Shown in pieces: positions 53,044 to 53,430 of a stretch of 53,430 bases of DNA. Numbering within the stretch: position 1 is the stretch's first letter; each line of letters opens with the position of its first letter. Location: positions 1-53,430 of the forward strand of contig CADBRT010000037.1 of NCBI GenBank assembly GCA_902797055.1. Reading direction: 5' to 3'. The stretch is from an uncultured Spirochaetaceae bacterium. Its GTDB lineage: Bacteria > Spirochaetota > Spirochaetia > Treponematales > Treponemataceae. The position numbers and the translations under genes were made by a program. Under the pieces are notes generated by a model that had not been told where the DNA came from, made no database searches, and worked only from the letters and a program-made list of their open reading frames with translations.

Positions 53044-53430
53044 CTAAAACAGTTCCTCTGAAGTGGGCTTATCCATAGAAGCAGCTTCAGCCAGTGAGGA
53101 AATATTGTCAGATTTAGGTTCTGCAGCAGTTTTCGGAGCGTTCTTCGGAGGCCGTCCAGGTCCGCGCCCGGACGAAGCCTTTACTGGTGCAGCTTTTTCC
53201 ACAGCGACAGGTTCCACAGCAGCATCGTTTTTAGGCGACAAGGAATCAGCCTCGCTCAGTCCAGCACGCTTCGCTTCCAGTTCCTTCGTATATTGAAGAA
53301 TCTGTTCCTCCGTTACAACGTCACCTTCCTTAGTGCGAAGTATCTGTCCCGGGAAAAGCTTGTTTCTCAATGCATGTTCAAGTTCTATGCGGATATCGGG
53401 ATTATTTTCAATAAAGGCGACAGCATTTTC
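53044..53430 (-). CDS. recA: C-terminal end of RecA, with a charged, AT-hook-like tail (partial)
   Basis: The frame is open to the right edge; the 5' end lies outside. The first visible residues, ENAVAFIENNPDIRIELEHAL, match the RecA C-terminal domain (ENAxxFLxxNPxxxxEIE). About 90 residues of tail follow: Ala/Glu/Pro-rich, containing GRGPGRPPK, which resembles an AT-hook, and ending in acidic residues. RecA drives homologous recombination and the SOS response. The call rests on this short domain, so it is likely but not certain. Stop TAG is 4 bases before folK. Confidence 0.65.
   Translation of the reverse strand, partial: ENAVAFIENNPDIRIELEHALRNKLFPGQILRTKEGDVVTEEQILQYTKELEAKRAGLSEADSLSPKNDAAVEPVAVEKAAPVKASSGRGPGRPPKNAPKTAAEPKSDNISSLAEAASMDKPTSEELF

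Noticed and set aside
53040..53056. GGAACT/AGTTCC hairpin over the recA stop and before folK
   Set aside because: Six pairs and no T run on either strand; it may slow ribosomes but does not look like a terminator or attenuator.
1..53430. CRISPR array, prophage, origin of replication, rRNA operon
   Set aside because: No spaced direct repeats, phage genes, DnaA-box clusters or rRNA sequence were seen.

Overview
The window looks like chromosome of a host-associated, fermentative Treponema (Spirochaetota); I cannot name the species. The indications are the gene order tamB-bamA-ompH-mutS, which I recall from Treponema pallidum (TP0325-TP0328), a cytidylate kinase/ribosomal protein S1 fusion of the kind annotated in treponemes, a large TPR protein resembling the periplasmic flagellar collar proteins of spirochetes, several signal-peptidase-II lipoproteins, cytosolic chemotaxis components and anaerobic Na+-coupled oxaloacetate decarboxylase.

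Layout. 1-6238 is a hydrogen-sensing module: hydE on the minus strand, and on the plus strand a soluble [FeFe]-hydrogenase/chemoreceptor fusion followed by hydG and hydF. Its leader carries a terminator-like hairpin (candidate attenuator). 6239-8166 is an AT-rich island without intact genes: a decayed multi-pass membrane protein gene, cut by a decayed IS4-type transposase fragment. 8167-11978 (minus) is oadG-oadA-oadB, the membrane Na+ pump that decarboxylates oxaloacetate; OadA has two biotinyl domains. 12072-29389 (minus) is a long, tightly packed array reading tamB, bamA, ompH, mutS, comF-like, cheW, a DegT-like gene, nadK, recN, a conserved hypothetical and an HD-domain gene: outer-membrane assembly, DNA repair and signalling.

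29491-33091 (plus) holds tmk, a secreted hypothetical, aroB and a cysteine desulfurase. 33144-38890 mixes lipoprotein/secreted genes, thioredoxin, a DTW-domain tRNA modification gene and two membrane proteins. 38887-42360 is the large TPR membrane protein. 42498-45483 has a secreted tandem CBM48-like protein, pgi, a small GlsB/YeaQ membrane protein and tRNA-Arg(TCT). 45540-47939 has a lipoprotein, a YfgM-like TPR protein and a degenerate sigma-54-activator-like regulator. 48002 to the right edge (minus) is recA (C-terminal end only), folK, scpA, scpB, rluB and cmk-rpsA, all overlapping or nearly touching.

The most interesting unit is the hydrogenase-chemoreceptor. It keeps the H-cluster ligands but has lost the proton-relay cysteine, lacks membrane segments and PAS domain, and is linked directly to an MCP signalling hairpin. 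With the three maturases alongside and no catalytic hydrogenase in view, it reads as a self-contained H2- or redox-taxis receptor. Other points worth checking are several proteins with altered key residues (DegT-like without its PLP lysine, Tmk without its P-loop lysine, an AAA+ regulator without GAFTGA), the AT-hook-like tail of RecA, and terminators that overlap the 5' ends of downstream genes. All functional calls rest on reading the sequence; no searches were run.
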